NCBI GenBank assembly: GCA_016182425.1
Contig: JACPGP010000004.1
Span: 1-35,418 of the forward strand
Length of the DNA: 35,418 nucleotides
Direction of reading: 5' to 3'
Origin: Candidatus Levyibacteriota bacterium
Lineage (GTDB): Bacteria; Patescibacteria; Microgenomatia; Levybacterales; UBA12049
How positions within the stretch are numbered: the stretch's first letter is position 1; every line of letters starts with the position of its first letter. Positions 1-7,998 of the stretch are shown piece by piece. The position numbers and the translations under genes are program-made. The notes beneath the pieces are model-generated. The model saw only the letters and a program-made list of their open reading frames with translations, was not told the DNA's origin and did not search any database.

Positions 1-15
1 AGTTAAAAAGGGAAT

Positions 16-1380
16 ATGAAAAACATACTAACAAAATATAATACAGCAAACTCGCTGTTGATAATTTCTTCTTACCCCGAAAGAGGGGTGCGTTATAGTG
101 GCAAAGTGTGCGCTGTTGGCGGAGTTGCCAAGAATACCGTTAAATCGTTACAAACTTCCCTAAAAGAACGCAAAGAAAAACGTCCTATTATCGTTTTAAC
201 CGTAACTACAGGAAAAAGGGAAATGTATGTCGAAGACAATGTTTTGGTAATACGGTGTTTTGAAAGAAACAAAATACTCTCTTATATATCAATCTATAAA
301 AAATTACTGCAATTCAACAATGTGGTTGATGTGCTGGTAGAGTTTGAGTTTGCCTCTTTTGGTAATGCCAAAACAACAGGTTTATTTCCTCTTGTCCTAT
401 TTCTCTTACGTTTACTAAATAAAAATACTACCTTGGTCTTGCACCAGGTATTAACAAATGTTTCGGAAATTGCCGGCCATATTGGTATGACTAAGGAAAG
501 TCCTAACACAATTGTCTTAAATATTTTTCTTAAACTATTCTACAGAGCTATAACGTTATTTCCTCAACACATTATCGTTCTGGAAGAGGTGTTTAAAAAA
601 AGGCTGGAAGGACTAACAAATAACAATAAAATCACTGTGATTCCTCATGGAGTTGACCAAAACATGAAGAAAATTTCTAGGAATGTTGCCAGAAAAGCTT
701 TGGGGATAAAAGAAAATGAAAAAATACTACTCTATTTTGGCTATCTTACCTGGTACAAAGGCGCTGATTGGTTAGTAAAAACTATTGCCTCCCAAAAGAA
801 AAAAACCAAAAATAGCAAGCTAAAACTGGTCGTAGCAGGCGGACCAAGTTTTACCCAAAAAGGTAAAGCGCATTATGATAAGTATGTTAATAAGATATAT
901 AAACTGGCCGGAAAATCAAAAAATATCACAATTACTGGTTTTGTAAACGAAAAAGACATTTCCTTATACTTTGCAGCTTGTGATCTGGTTGTTTTGCCCT
1001 ATCGAACCATGCTTTCATCTTCTGGCCCGCTTTCCTTAACCTGTTCTTTTGGCAAACCGCTGCTATTGTCCAACCACCTTAAAGCATATACCTATTCAAG
1101 GGATTTTCAAGAAGCGATGAAAGAATCAGATCTATCAATAAATGATTTATTTTTTCCTCTCCAAGAAAAAAGCTTTTTAAAGAAAGTACAAATTCTCTCA
1201 AAAGGTGATATTAAAAAACTCCAAACATTCTCCACACTTCTTGGTCAAAAAAGAGCATTTACTAATTTAAGCAAAGCCTACTACAACCTACTTTCTTCAG
1301 TTGGCTTTTATTCCAAATTAGCAAATAGTATAATAACCCCTGTCTATTTGAGGATTTACGCTCGCAGGCATGAGCGATAA
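16..1380 (+). CDS. GT4-like (GT-B fold) glycosyltransferase
   Basis: A 454-residue protein that probably transfers a sugar from an activated donor during cell-surface glycan synthesis at the cytoplasmic face. It has the two-domain layout of GT-B enzymes: an N-terminal acceptor half with a Gly-rich stretch (about 28-38), the linker VIPHGVD (208-214), then the donor half with LLYFGYLTWYKGADWL (238-253) and ITGFVNEKDISLYFAACDLVVLPY (split over about 305-329). The usual E-x7-E donor motif is not clear: SSGPLSLTCSFGKPLL (334-349) occupies that place, so the exact clan is unsure. About 90 extra residues follow the catalytic domain. Start is ATG at 16 with a purine-rich AAAAAGGGA just upstream. The other glycosyltransferases downstream support a surface-polysaccharide role. 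Confidence 0.8.
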   Translation: MKNILTKYNTANSLLIISSYPERGVRYSGKVCAVGGVAKNTVKSLQTSLKERKEKRPIIVLTVTTGKREMYVEDNVLVIRCFERNKILSYISIYKKLLQFNNVVDVLVEFEFASFGNAKTTGLFPLVLFLLRLLNKNTTLVLHQVLTNVSEIAGHIGMTKESPNTIVLNIFLKLFYRAITLFPQHIIVLEEVFKKRLEGLTNNNKITVIPHGVDQNMKKISRNVARKALGIKENEKILLYFGYLTWYKGADWLVKTIASQKKKTKNSKLKLVVAGGPSFTQKGKAHYDKYVNKIYKLAGKSKNITITGFVNEKDISLYFAACDLVVLPYRTMLSSSGPLSLTCSFGKPLLLSNHLKAYTYSRDFQEAMKESDLSINDLFFPLQEKSFLKKVQILSKGDIKKLQTFSTLLGQKRAFTNLSKAYYNLLSSVGFYSKLANSIITPVYLRIYARRHER

Positions 1381-1391
1381 AAAATTAAGTA

Positions 1392-1405
1392 GGCTCTTTG
1401 ACAAG
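1392..1405 (+). promoter_or_regulatory. boxA-like element in the leader of the secreted-protein gene
   Basis: GGCTCTTTGACAAG here is identical over 14 bases to the boxA element that precedes the 23S rRNA gene (16701-16714, minus strand), and AGAGAAG follows a few bases later in both places. BoxA recruits NusB/S10 antitermination factors. A TTGACA is embedded, but no -10 box lies 16-18 bases downstream, so I do not read this as a promoter. Confidence 0.5.
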
Positions 1406-1488
1406 GCATAGAGAAGAAAGGAGCATCAATTGCGACTAACGTAAGTCTTTGGACCCGCAGTGATGCGATATCACAAGGAGGTTTTGGA

Positions 1489-2337
1489 ATGCGACCCTTT
1501 TGGCTACTCGGGCTGGTATTGGCCGCCGCCTTAAGCCTGACTCAAATCGCCGAGGCTTCAGCGTATGTCACGTTTTCGGACTCGGTGATCACGCCTTGCC
1601 ACCCGCCCATTGCCCACCCGTTGGGCACAGCATATCAAGTCACCTGGGTGGACGCGTGTTCTACCCTAGATACCTTTTATAATCCGCGGCTTAGGACAGA
1701 CCTGGTCCAGACCGACGGGTCGGTCATTTTCATCGCATGGGGCGAACGAGCCATTCGTCGGGACAGCCAAGATAGCCCCGACCGAAATGTCGGGTTTGCA
1801 CCAACCGACTCCATACTATTTCGGCCCGGTGGCTGGGGGTACATTATCAGTGGACCCCAGCTTGGAGGACCAGAGGGCGACAGGTGGATTCCCTGGGTAG
1901 GACCTCCTGCTGCAGGGGTTGCGTGGAATGCGGTGATCAACCCGACAGGGCAAGAGTTGCTTGATGCCGGAGTGGCCACCCGTAGGATACCGTCTGTTCA
2001 GCCCTGCTGTCCTCAGCCTCCTCCCCCGCCGTGTTGCCCGCCGCCTCCAGGGCCTGCTGCTTGGCCTACCAACCAGTGGGAAGCGGCAAACACTTTCGGT
2101 GGCACATGGGATCGCTGGGAGCGTAATTCCCAAGGTGGATGGCACCTTCGGGAAGGGAACGCGGTAACAGTCTATCCCCGTGGATTCCTGGGAGAAGGAT
2201 TCCTCGGTAGCGACTGTTTCGCCTTCACGATCCCAGTTTCAATCCAGGGCGGAACGCTCTGGAACGAACCAGGCACCTGGCAGTCTGCGCAGAACCTGCG
2301 CAACAAAATGCCGTCATGGTGCCGAACCATCACGTAG
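1489..2337 (+). CDS. secreted Pro/Cys-rich two-domain protein, unknown function
   Basis: I do not recognise this 282-residue protein. Residues 1-23 are a classic Sec signal peptide (basic start, hydrophobic core, AEA cleavage site), so it should be exported. The mature part has an N-terminal domain (about 24-168), a Pro/Cys hinge (169-193) with two CC pairs (173-174 and 182-183), and a Trp/Gly-rich C-terminal domain (about 194-282). Further cysteines near 37, 57, 243 and 278 give eight in total, suggesting disulphides. The start is ATG at 1489, with a perfect AAGGAGG seven bases upstream; few other genes in this window have such a site. Its GC-rich codons contrast sharply with the neighbours, pointing to recent transfer. 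Confidence 0.7.
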   Translation: MRPFWLLGLVLAAALSLTQIAEASAYVTFSDSVITPCHPPIAHPLGTAYQVTWVDACSTLDTFYNPRLRTDLVQTDGSVIFIAWGERAIRRDSQDSPDRNVGFAPTDSILFRPGGWGYIISGPQLGGPEGDRWIPWVGPPAAGVAWNAVINPTGQELLDAGVATRRIPSVQPCCPQPPPPPCCPPPPGPAAWPTNQWEAANTFGGTWDRWERNSQGGWHLREGNAVTVYPRGFLGEGFLGSDCFAFTIPVSIQGGTLWNEPGTWQSAQNLRNKMPSWCRTIT

Positions 2338-2364
2338 GGAAGAAGTCTCTATGCTCAACAAAGC

Positions 2365-2410
2365 CTGGGCAAACTGCCTGATAACGAGAAGTTACTCGTA
2401 GTTTGCCCAG
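2365..2410 (+). terminator. strong hairpin after the secreted-protein gene
   Basis: An 11-bp perfect stem (2365-2375 with 2400-2410) is stacked on an inner 5-bp stem (2384-2388 with 2395-2399), with an eight-base asymmetric bulge. It lies 28 bases after the stop codon. No T-run follows, so it may act as a Rho-dependent or processing structure, or as a cassette end, rather than a classical intrinsic terminator. Confidence 0.5.
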
Positions 2411-2434
2411 AGCTTTACCCTTAATTCAATAAAA

Positions 2435-2443
2435 TGCTACTAT
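2435..2443 (+). promoter_or_regulatory. extended -10 promoter, leaderless start at 2450
   Basis: TGCTACTAT is an extended -10 element that ends six bases before the ATG at 2450. A transcript would begin at or beside the start codon. No Shine-Dalgarno sequence is present. Confidence 0.5.
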
Positions 2444-2449
2444 AAAACA

Positions 2450-5400
2450 ATGAAGATAATTAAAAAAAACATATCTATTCTTTCTCTTACTGCTGTCTTT
2501 TTTCTCCTTGTTTTTACCAACTATACTCCCGGAACTTGGCTAACCGGCTGGGACAATTTGCATCCCGAGTTTGATTTTTGGCTTAATATCAAACGCTCGC
2601 TTTTTACCGCTTGGCAGGAATATCAAGGTTTGGGATTACTTGGTGGCATGGGACACGCTTCAGATTTACTTCACCAAGTTTTTTTATGGCCTCTCTCTTT
2701 CATCTTACCATTGCATACATTGCGCTACTTCTATCACTTCCTCCTGCTTTTTATTGGAGCTATCGGCGCTTACTTTCTAATTCGTTCACTAGACCATAAA
2801 CCATACGCTTTCTTTGGTAGCCTTTTCTATTTGCTCAACCTTGCAACAATCCAAACATTTTATGCGCCATTCGAGGCTTTTAGTACTCACTACGCTTTTC
2901 TGCCTTGGTTACTTTTAGCAACAACACTCTTTTTCCATTTCCAAACTCGAAAGAATGTAATCTTTCTCCTTATCACCCTTTTGCTCTCAAGCCCGGCAGC
3001 ATACATTCCTACTCTTTTTATAGTCTTTCTCATCTCAACCCTTCCCCATCTACACAAACTCAAGACAGGAGCAAAATTTTACTTACTTATTTTTCTCACA
3101 AACGCGTTTTGGCTGCTTCCCTTTCTTTACTTCACTTTAACCAACGCTTCTGTCAATGTTGAAGCTAAAATCAATCAAATGGCAACAGACACAATATATC
3201 TTCAAAATAAAGAGTTTGGAAATATCCAGGATGTTATGCTGCTCAAAGGCTTTTGGCTTAATAATGTTGATCCAAATAGCGATGGAAATTTTGCCTACAT
3301 GATGGAACCATGGCGAACCCATATTGACAATCCACTCATTGCAGCTATTGGATATCTTTTCTTTATTGTTATCGTAATAGGCATTATCCAGGCTCTAAAA
3401 ACAAAAAAACCTGTCTTACTTGGATTTACCGCTCTTTTTCTTTTTTCCTTTACCATGTTGGCAACAAATACACCACCTTTTTCCTGGATTGACATTTTGT
3501 TTCGAAAAATTCCCCTTTTTGATCAAGCCTTCCGCTTTCCATTTACCAAATTCTCGATACTTGCCTCACTTACCTACTCTATCTTTTTTGCGGTGGGAAT
3601 CGAAGCAATTATAAGACGTATAAAGTTTACAAAAATTATTATGGTTATAACGATTACATTGCTTATCGGTTATACGCTTCCCGCCTTTTACGGACACTTG
3701 TTTTACGAGAAAGAACGTCTCACAATACCGAAAGAGTACTTTGAGCTTTTCGATTTTTTTAAGAAACAAGATCCCAATACCCGTATTGCCAATTTTCCCC
3801 AAACCACTTTCTGGGGATGGAGCTACTATAGGTGGGGGTATGGCGGATCAGGATTCTTATGGTACGGCATCAAACAACCAATATTGGATCGAGCTTTTGA
3901 TGTCTGGTCAAAGGAGGACGAAAACTATTATTTTGAAGTATCCCATGCACTCTATAGTAAAAACCCCAAGCTCTTTGAACAAGTACTCAACAAATATCAG
4001 ATAACCTGGATTGTTCTTGACAAAAACATTATCAACCCATCTTCTCTAAAAGCTCTCTTTTTTTCCGAGCTAGAAGGAATAATAAAGCAAATTCCAACAA
4101 TAGAAAAAATAGCCACCTTCGATAAAATTAATGTCTATAAAATAGCGCTGAAAGATAAATCAAAAAGTTTTGTTTCTTTGCTTGACAACGCTCCTCTTGT
4201 TAACACATATACTACTTCTGAATCTGATCAGGCATTTATTGACTATGGGAATTACATTTCCAATCGTTCCCCAAACGCAATACAACCTGAATCCTTTTAC
4301 CCCTTCCGCTCTCTTTTTGCCAATAAGCTCCAGAAAGATCTGGAGTTTTCTCTCCAGGAAGCATATAACAATCTTATCTTTACATCTGCCCTGCCAGAAC
4401 GAAAAAAAGAAATGATTCTTGCAATTCCTTCGCTTTTAGAAGAAGAGCTGATACCAGCTGATATTGTTGTCCGAAAACTCGATAAACAAACACTGCTTAT
4501 CCTTAAGATAGAAACTCCAGAAGTCTCGATAAATACACAACCTATATGGGGAGCAAGTGTCGAAAAACCTCTTTTTGCCATTTTACCTGCCACCCGTTAT
4601 CCATTGCAACTTGATGTAAACGGCCTCGCAACGTACAGTATTCAAAATGAAGACGCCTACATTCAGCGCACATTTATTTCCTCAAAGGCAGATAATGTAT
4701 TTGTGATAAGGGACCAAACTGGGTTGGCTATCCAGACGCAAACTATTCCTGTCTCCTCCCTTGCGTCTCTTGATGAGCTGCAAAGAACAAGTCTTTCCCT
4801 TAATCCAAGCCAGCAACCGCAGCTTCTGACAGTAAAGATGCCCAAGATTAGTGATGGATACATTGGAACAACCATAAAACCCTACGCTTTTCCCAAAGCA
4901 AGAAATTGCGATAATTTTAGACCAGGCGCCTTTTCCTCTGTGCTCAAAAACGGCAGTCTGGAATTCTTTGCTAAAAATGCCACTGCCTGCACCTCTTTGG
5001 AACTGCAAACGCTGCCCCACAAGCAGGGGTACGCACTCTTTATACCAAGTCAGAATACCAAAGGAAGGCCTCTACATTTTTGGCTTCTTAATGACGCGCA
5101 AGAATTTAGCCCTATTGATACGTACCTTTCTAAAGAAAAAGCCCTCAACACCCTCATTCTTGCGCCACAGGATGACTTTGGAAAAGGGTATTCTGTCCAC
5201 TTTGACAACGTCTCCATAGGTACAGATGAGAGCCTAAATACTATTGGGGAAGTCTCTTTTTACCCTATACCGTACCGATTTATTACCGCTTTGGTCCTCC
5301 ACACATCAGCTTCTCTGGCAAAGTCCTCGGCCATCCCACTTACAACAAAACATCCCAATGAAAGCCTTTATATCGTAGATCTTGATCCCAAGACAACATC

Positions 5401-5728
5401 AAAACAACCCGTGTTGCTTCTTTCTCAATCTTTTAACCATGGCTGGAAAGCGTATTACGTTACCAGTAATAACTTCTTTACAAACGCCTTTCCATTCTTT
5501 TTTGGCACCGAACTCAAAGATCACGTACTCGTCAACAACTGGGCCAACGGCTGGGTTATTGAAGATGATCAATCGTCAATGGTCAATGGTCAATTGGTTA
5601 TCCTCTTCCTTCCCCAATACCTTGAATACTTCGGTTTTTTCTTGCTTGTTGGAACATTTGGATGGTTCTTGGTAAGTAGTATCAAATTTAGATTGCCCCA
5701 GCAACGTTTTAAAGGACAGTCCTTATAG
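2450..5728 (+). CDS. large GT-C-like multipass membrane protein
   Basis: A 1092-residue protein with about a dozen hydrophobic segments in the first 420 residues, a long soluble region (about 430-1040) and one final membrane segment near the C-terminus. The first extracytoplasmic loop holds GWDNLHPE (33-40), where an acidic residue in loop 1 is typical of GT-C glycosyltransferases that use polyprenyl-phosphate sugars (YfhO/arabinofuranosyltransferase-like proteins). The fold class is inferred from topology; the substrate is unknown. Its position between two other glycosyltransferases supports assembly or modification of surface glycan. A short in-frame tandem repeat (GTCAATG units, about 5574-5594) sits near the 3' end. 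The start is the ATG at 2450, just after an extended -10 box. Confidence 0.65.
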   Translation: MKIIKKNISILSLTAVFFLLVFTNYTPGTWLTGWDNLHPEFDFWLNIKRSLFTAWQEYQGLGLLGGMGHASDLLHQVFLWPLSFILPLHTLRYFYHFLLLFIGAIGAYFLIRSLDHKPYAFFGSLFYLLNLATIQTFYAPFEAFSTHYAFLPWLLLATTLFFHFQTRKNVIFLLITLLLSSPAAYIPTLFIVFLISTLPHLHKLKTGAKFYLLIFLTNAFWLLPFLYFTLTNASVNVEAKINQMATDTIYLQNKEFGNIQDVMLLKGFWLNNVDPNSDGNFAYMMEPWRTHIDNPLIAAIGYLFFIVIVIGIIQALKTKKPVLLGFTALFLFSFTMLATNTPPFSWIDILFRKIPLFDQAFRFPFTKFSILASLTYSIFFAVGIEAIIRRIKFTKIIMVITITLLIGYTLPAFYGHLFYEKERLTIPKEYFELFDFFKKQDPNTRIANFPQTTFWGWSYYRWGYGGSGFLWYGIKQPILDRAFDVWSKEDENYYFEVSHALYSKNPKLFEQVLNKYQITWIVLDKNIINPSSLKALFFSELEGIIKQIPTIEKIATFDKINVYKIALKDKSKSFVSLLDNAPLVNTYTTSESDQAFIDYGNYISNRSPNAIQPESFYPFRSLFANKLQKDLEFSLQEAYNNLIFTSALPERKKEMILAIPSLLEEELIPADIVVRKLDKQTLLILKIETPEVSINTQPIWGASVEKPLFAILPATRYPLQLDVNGLATYSIQNEDAYIQRTFISSKADNVFVIRDQTGLAIQTQTIPVSSLASLDELQRTSLSLNPSQQPQLLTVKMPKISDGYIGTTIKPYAFPKARNCDNFRPGAFSSVLKNGSLEFFAKNATACTSLELQTLPHKQGYALFIPSQNTKGRPLHFWLLNDAQEFSPIDTYLSKEKALNTLILAPQDDFGKGYSVHFDNVSIGTDESLNTIGEVSFYPIPYRFITALVLHTSASLAKSSAIPLTTKHPNESLYIVDLDPKTTSKQPVLLLSQSFNHGWKAYYVTSNNFFTNAFPFFFGTELKDHVLVNNWANGWVIEDDQSSMVNGQLVILFLPQYLEYFGFFLLVGTFGWFLVSSIKFRLPQQRFKGQSL

Positions 5729-5757
5729 AAGTTGATTTGGCGGGCTTTTCCTTTGAG

Positions 5758-5786
5758 TTGACAGGAGACCATTCCTCTGCTACAAT
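5758..5786 (+). promoter_or_regulatory. sigma70-type promoter for the GT2 gene
   Basis: TTGACA (5758-5763), a 17-base spacer and TACAAT (5781-5786). Transcription would start near 5793, leaving a leader of about 65 bases before the ATG at 5858. Confidence 0.65.
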
Positions 5787-5857
5787 GACTCCCATGTAAT
5801 TTTTCTGCCCTCGGTAGATCTGCTTAGGAAACCTTTCGCCACAAACTTTTTTGTATT

Positions 5858-6559
5858 ATGAAGCAACAACCATTAGTCTCTATTCTTTTACCTATTTATA
5901 ACGCAGCCCCGTATCTTAAACCATGCCTGCAAAGTTTGCTTTCCCAGTCATACAGAAACATTGAAATTATCGCGTTTGATGACTATTCAAAAGATCGGTC
6001 ATACCAGATTCTCAAATCTTTCAAAAAAAAAGATAAACGTCTTAGGGTATATAAGAATAAGAAACGCTATGGCATGGCTGTGTGTTTTAATCGAGCTCTG
6101 CGGCGCGCCAAAGGGACACTGATTGCTTTTATGGATGCCCATGATTTAGCAACTAAAGATAAAATAAAAAGGCAAGTTTACTTTCTTCTCTCTCACTCAA
6201 ATGTAGCAGCGGTAGGTACCCGGGCTGTTATTATAGACAATCATGGCAAAAAGCTGTCCAAAACAACGCTACAGTTTGAAACCACCATGATAAATAAAAT
6301 GCTTTTGCCAAAAGACCTCTTGCGTTTCAGTCAAGTAGATACTCCAATTATATTTACCGATCTTTTTACCAAAATAGTTCCTTATGGTGAAATTGCCAAT
6401 CTGCCGTGGGTGCTGTACCAAAAACGCCAAGTTGAGAACACTTCCATAAAGGTTCTAAAGCTTATTCCACCCGTCATCCGACTTTGGCTAACCTCCTTTG
6501 TCTCTGACTACCACTTTCCCATCCGCTCCCTTTTTACTCCCATTATAAGACAGGTCTGA
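5858..6559 (+). CDS. short GT2-family glycosyltransferase, possibly degenerate
   Basis: A 233-residue GT-A fold protein. The opening VSILLPIYNAAPYL (7-20) and the DD of FDDYS (41-42) are standard GT2 nucleotide-sugar binding features. The metal-binding DxD is altered: FMDAHD (91-96) has His95 where family members have Asp. The protein is shorter than the usual 280-330 residues and lacks an evident C-terminal ED or QxxRW motif. It may be a diverged, truncated or inactive enzyme. It sits alone behind its own promoter, about 130 bases after the GT-C-like gene. No convincing ribosome-binding site precedes the ATG. Confidence 0.7.
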   Translation: MKQQPLVSILLPIYNAAPYLKPCLQSLLSQSYRNIEIIAFDDYSKDRSYQILKSFKKKDKRLRVYKNKKRYGMAVCFNRALRRAKGTLIAFMDAHDLATKDKIKRQVYFLLSHSNVAAVGTRAVIIDNHGKKLSKTTLQFETTMINKMLLPKDLLRFSQVDTPIIFTDLFTKIVPYGEIANLPWVLYQKRQVENTSIKVLKLIPPVIRLWLTSFVSDYHFPIRSLFTPIIRQV

Positions 6560-6676
6560 TCCTCTCCCCAAGTTTTCCACATTTTTTTCTTATTTTTTAA
6601 TAGCTTAATTTGGCAACCTAATTTAGAGCAATTTTACTATAAGTTTTATGTTAAAAGCTATGGATTTTATTATAGG

Positions 6677-6705
6677 TTGACGGACTTGACAAGATATGGT
6701 AAAAT
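6677..6705 (+). promoter_or_regulatory. sigma70-type promoter for the small gene at 6715
   Basis: TTGACG (6677-6682), a 17-base spacer and TAAAAT (6700-6705). Transcription should begin near 6712, a few bases before GTG 6715. A second TTGACA at 6686 is too close to the -10 to be used. Confidence 0.55.
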
Positions 6706-6714
6706 GTGATCACG

Positions 6715-6891
6715 GTGAAATTCTACCATTTTCTTATCCAACAAACGGCTGCTATTTTGGGAGAGAGAAAAAACAAGAAGGCAAGCCTTTTTGGAGCGGA
6801 CTACAAACAGGCGGTGCTTATCAAGCAAGGAAGAGAACAATTTAAAGCACTTATGAAAAAGGGCATTAGTGTTCCGGTGGTATTTTTATAA
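6715..6891 (+). CDS. small basic protein, unknown function
   Basis: A 58-residue Lys-rich protein (15 Lys/Arg), with a hydrophobic start (FYHFLIQQTAAIL) and the ending ISVPVVFL. I do not recognise a family. The upstream in-frame GTG (6706) abuts the -10 box and cannot be within the transcript, so I choose GTG 6715, which would be read from a leaderless or nearly leaderless mRNA. It has a dedicated promoter and is followed by a hairpin-rich tail. Protein-like composition makes it probably real, though part of a structured RNA is an alternative. Confidence 0.5.
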   Translation: MKFYHFLIQQTAAILGERKNKKASLFGADYKQAVLIKQGREQFKALMKKGISVPVVFL

Positions 6892-7075
6892 GGGGCAAGT
6901 GTCTGCTCTTCGGGCAAGGCGGACACAAAACAAAAGAGCATCACTTTCGTTACGCAAGAATAAATGAAACCCTGGTACGATAAGCAATGCTCTTTGATCG
7001 TGACATGTTGTCCCTTTAGGCAGGAATAAAAACTACATGTCAGTATTTGTTGATAACAAATACTATATTTTTTGT
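6892..7075 (+). ncRNA. hairpin-rich 3' region, candidate structured RNA
   Basis: Four inverted repeats follow one another: 6899-6906 with 6919-6926 (8 bp, one G-U), 6933-6941 with 6987-6995 (9 bp), 7001-7008 with 7035-7042 (8 bp) and 7042-7051 with 7055-7064 (10 bp), ending in a T-run. This could be the structured 3' UTR of the small gene at 6715 or a separate RNA of about 360 bases starting near 6712. I see no tmRNA, RNase P, SRP or 6S signature. No protein gene is supported between 6892 and 7228. Confidence 0.35.
7042..7073 (+). terminator. intrinsic terminator
   Basis: A perfect 10-bp AT-rich stem (7042-7051 with 7055-7064, three-base loop) is followed by ATATTTTTT. It would end rightward transcription before the convergent gene at 7229. 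Confidence 0.6.
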
Positions 7076-7166
7076 CAAGAAAAAATTATGAAGCCAAAAC
7101 CAATCGATTATCTTGACAGAAAAACATTTTTTATAAAGCAAAAAATTGCTCACTGTAGATTCCGAT

Positions 7167-7199
7167 GAGGTGAGAGAGTTGGGCAGGCTCTCTCATCTC
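7167..7199 (-). terminator. hairpin after the PIN/TRAM gene
   Basis: A 12-bp stem with one G-U pair (7167-7178 with 7188-7199) lies about 30 bases past the stop codon of the minus-strand PIN/TRAM gene. The nearest T-run on that strand is some 20 bases further on (7141-7146), so termination is plausible rather than clear. Confidence 0.4.
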
Positions 7200-7228
7200 T
7201 TCCGAGTTTACAAGCCGATCCGAGGTGT

Positions 7229-7942
7229 TTATATCTTCTTAGCAAATAAAATGCGTCCTGAAGCGGTTTGAATGACTCTACTGACCACTACGTCAATCGT
7301 TCTATCCACATCCGAAACGCCACTCTCCACCACCACCATTGTCCCATCGTCCAAATACCCCACTCCTTGACTAATGTCTTTACCCGGATGTTGTATCTTA
7401 ATATGCAGCGCCTCACCAGGGACAGCAGTTATCTTAAGATGATTTGCCAAAGCATTAATATTAATGGCTTTTACACCTTGAATTGCTGCTTTTTTCTCAA
7501 GATTATAATCGCAAGTAATTATTCTCCCATTATACTTTTTAGCAATACTAATAAGCGTCTCATCAACCTCTTTTTTCTGCAATAGGTTTTCGTTTGGCAC
7601 CACTACCACCTTGATGCCTTTGGTCTTTTTGAGCCCTTCAAGCATCTCCAAGCCTTTTCTTCCCCGCTCACGTTTGACCACATCCTGTGAATCGGCAATG
7701 TGCTTAAGCTCCAGTAGAATCTCGTTGGGAATAGCCAAGACATCCAAAAACAAACCCAAGCGAATCACATCAAAAATTCTGCCGTCAATAATTGCTGATG
7801 TATCCAAAAATACCGCCCGTTCGATACTTTTGATCCTGCTTTTAGTTTTTTTCTTACGTTTCGGCACAAGATACGTAATACGATTAACAACCATACCCGC
7901 GATCTCATCAGCCAAATACCCTAAGAACCGCTGCGGGAGCAT
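7229..7942 (-). CDS. PIN/TRAM-domain RNase-like protein (YacL C-terminal type)
   Basis: A 237-residue protein. The PIN nuclease domain (about 43-165) shows the expected acidic residues Asp47, Glu78, Asp127 and Asp145 that bind Mg/Mn and cut single-stranded RNA. A TRAM RNA-binding domain follows (about 172-237). Bacterial YacL proteins carry four N-terminal membrane helices, but this version has only a short basic leader, so it is either soluble or starts further upstream. It is the last gene of the rpsA-radA-PIN/TRAM cluster, 56 bases after radA, a common pairing in Gram-positive-like genomes. The ATG at 7942 lacks a close ribosome-binding site, so the start is uncertain. Confidence 0.8.
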   Translation of the reverse strand: MLPQRFLGYLADEIAGMVVNRITYLVPKRKKKTKSRIKSIERAVFLDTSAIIDGRIFDVIRLGLFLDVLAIPNEILLELKHIADSQDVVKRERGRKGLEMLEGLKKTKGIKVVVVPNENLLQKKEVDETLISIAKKYNGRIITCDYNLEKKAAIQGVKAININALANHLKITAVPGEALHIKIQHPGKDISQGVGYLDDGTMVVVESGVSDVDRTIDVVVSRVIQTASGRILFAKKI

Positions 7943-7998
7943 GGGAAAATATGATTGTGAAACCTGTCCCTCTTTTTCCTTTGGTGTTTGTTTTTGAG

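Larger units (their letters stand above)
1383..2426. mobile_element. GC-rich foreign cassette (putative)
   Basis: This stretch is visibly much richer in G+C than either flank and holds one secreted-protein gene with its own leader and a strong 3' hairpin. Its edges carry a short imperfect inverted repeat: AATTAAG (1383-1389) and GCTCT (1393-1397) on the left, AGAGC (2409-2413) and CTTAATT (2420-2426) on the right. No transposase or integrase is present. I infer a horizontally acquired cassette; an assembly chimera cannot be excluded from sequence alone. Confidence 0.45.

Noticed and set aside
1394..1405. TTGACA in the cassette leader as a -35 box
   Set aside because: No -10-like sequence lies 16-18 bases downstream; the 14-base match to the rRNA boxA explains it better.
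1677..2145. Long antisense frames over the GC-rich gene
   Set aside because: GC-rich codons create open frames on the other strand; no start signal or family motif supports them.
2365..2410. Hairpin after the secreted-protein gene as an integron attC site
   Set aside because: The required GTTRRRY/RYYYAAC core pair is not present and there is no integrase; a terminator-like or processing hairpin is the simpler reading.
6712..7075. tmRNA, RNase P RNA, SRP RNA or 6S RNA in the hairpin-rich region
   Set aside because: None of the conserved sequence blocks of these RNAs is visible and the small ORF looks protein-like.
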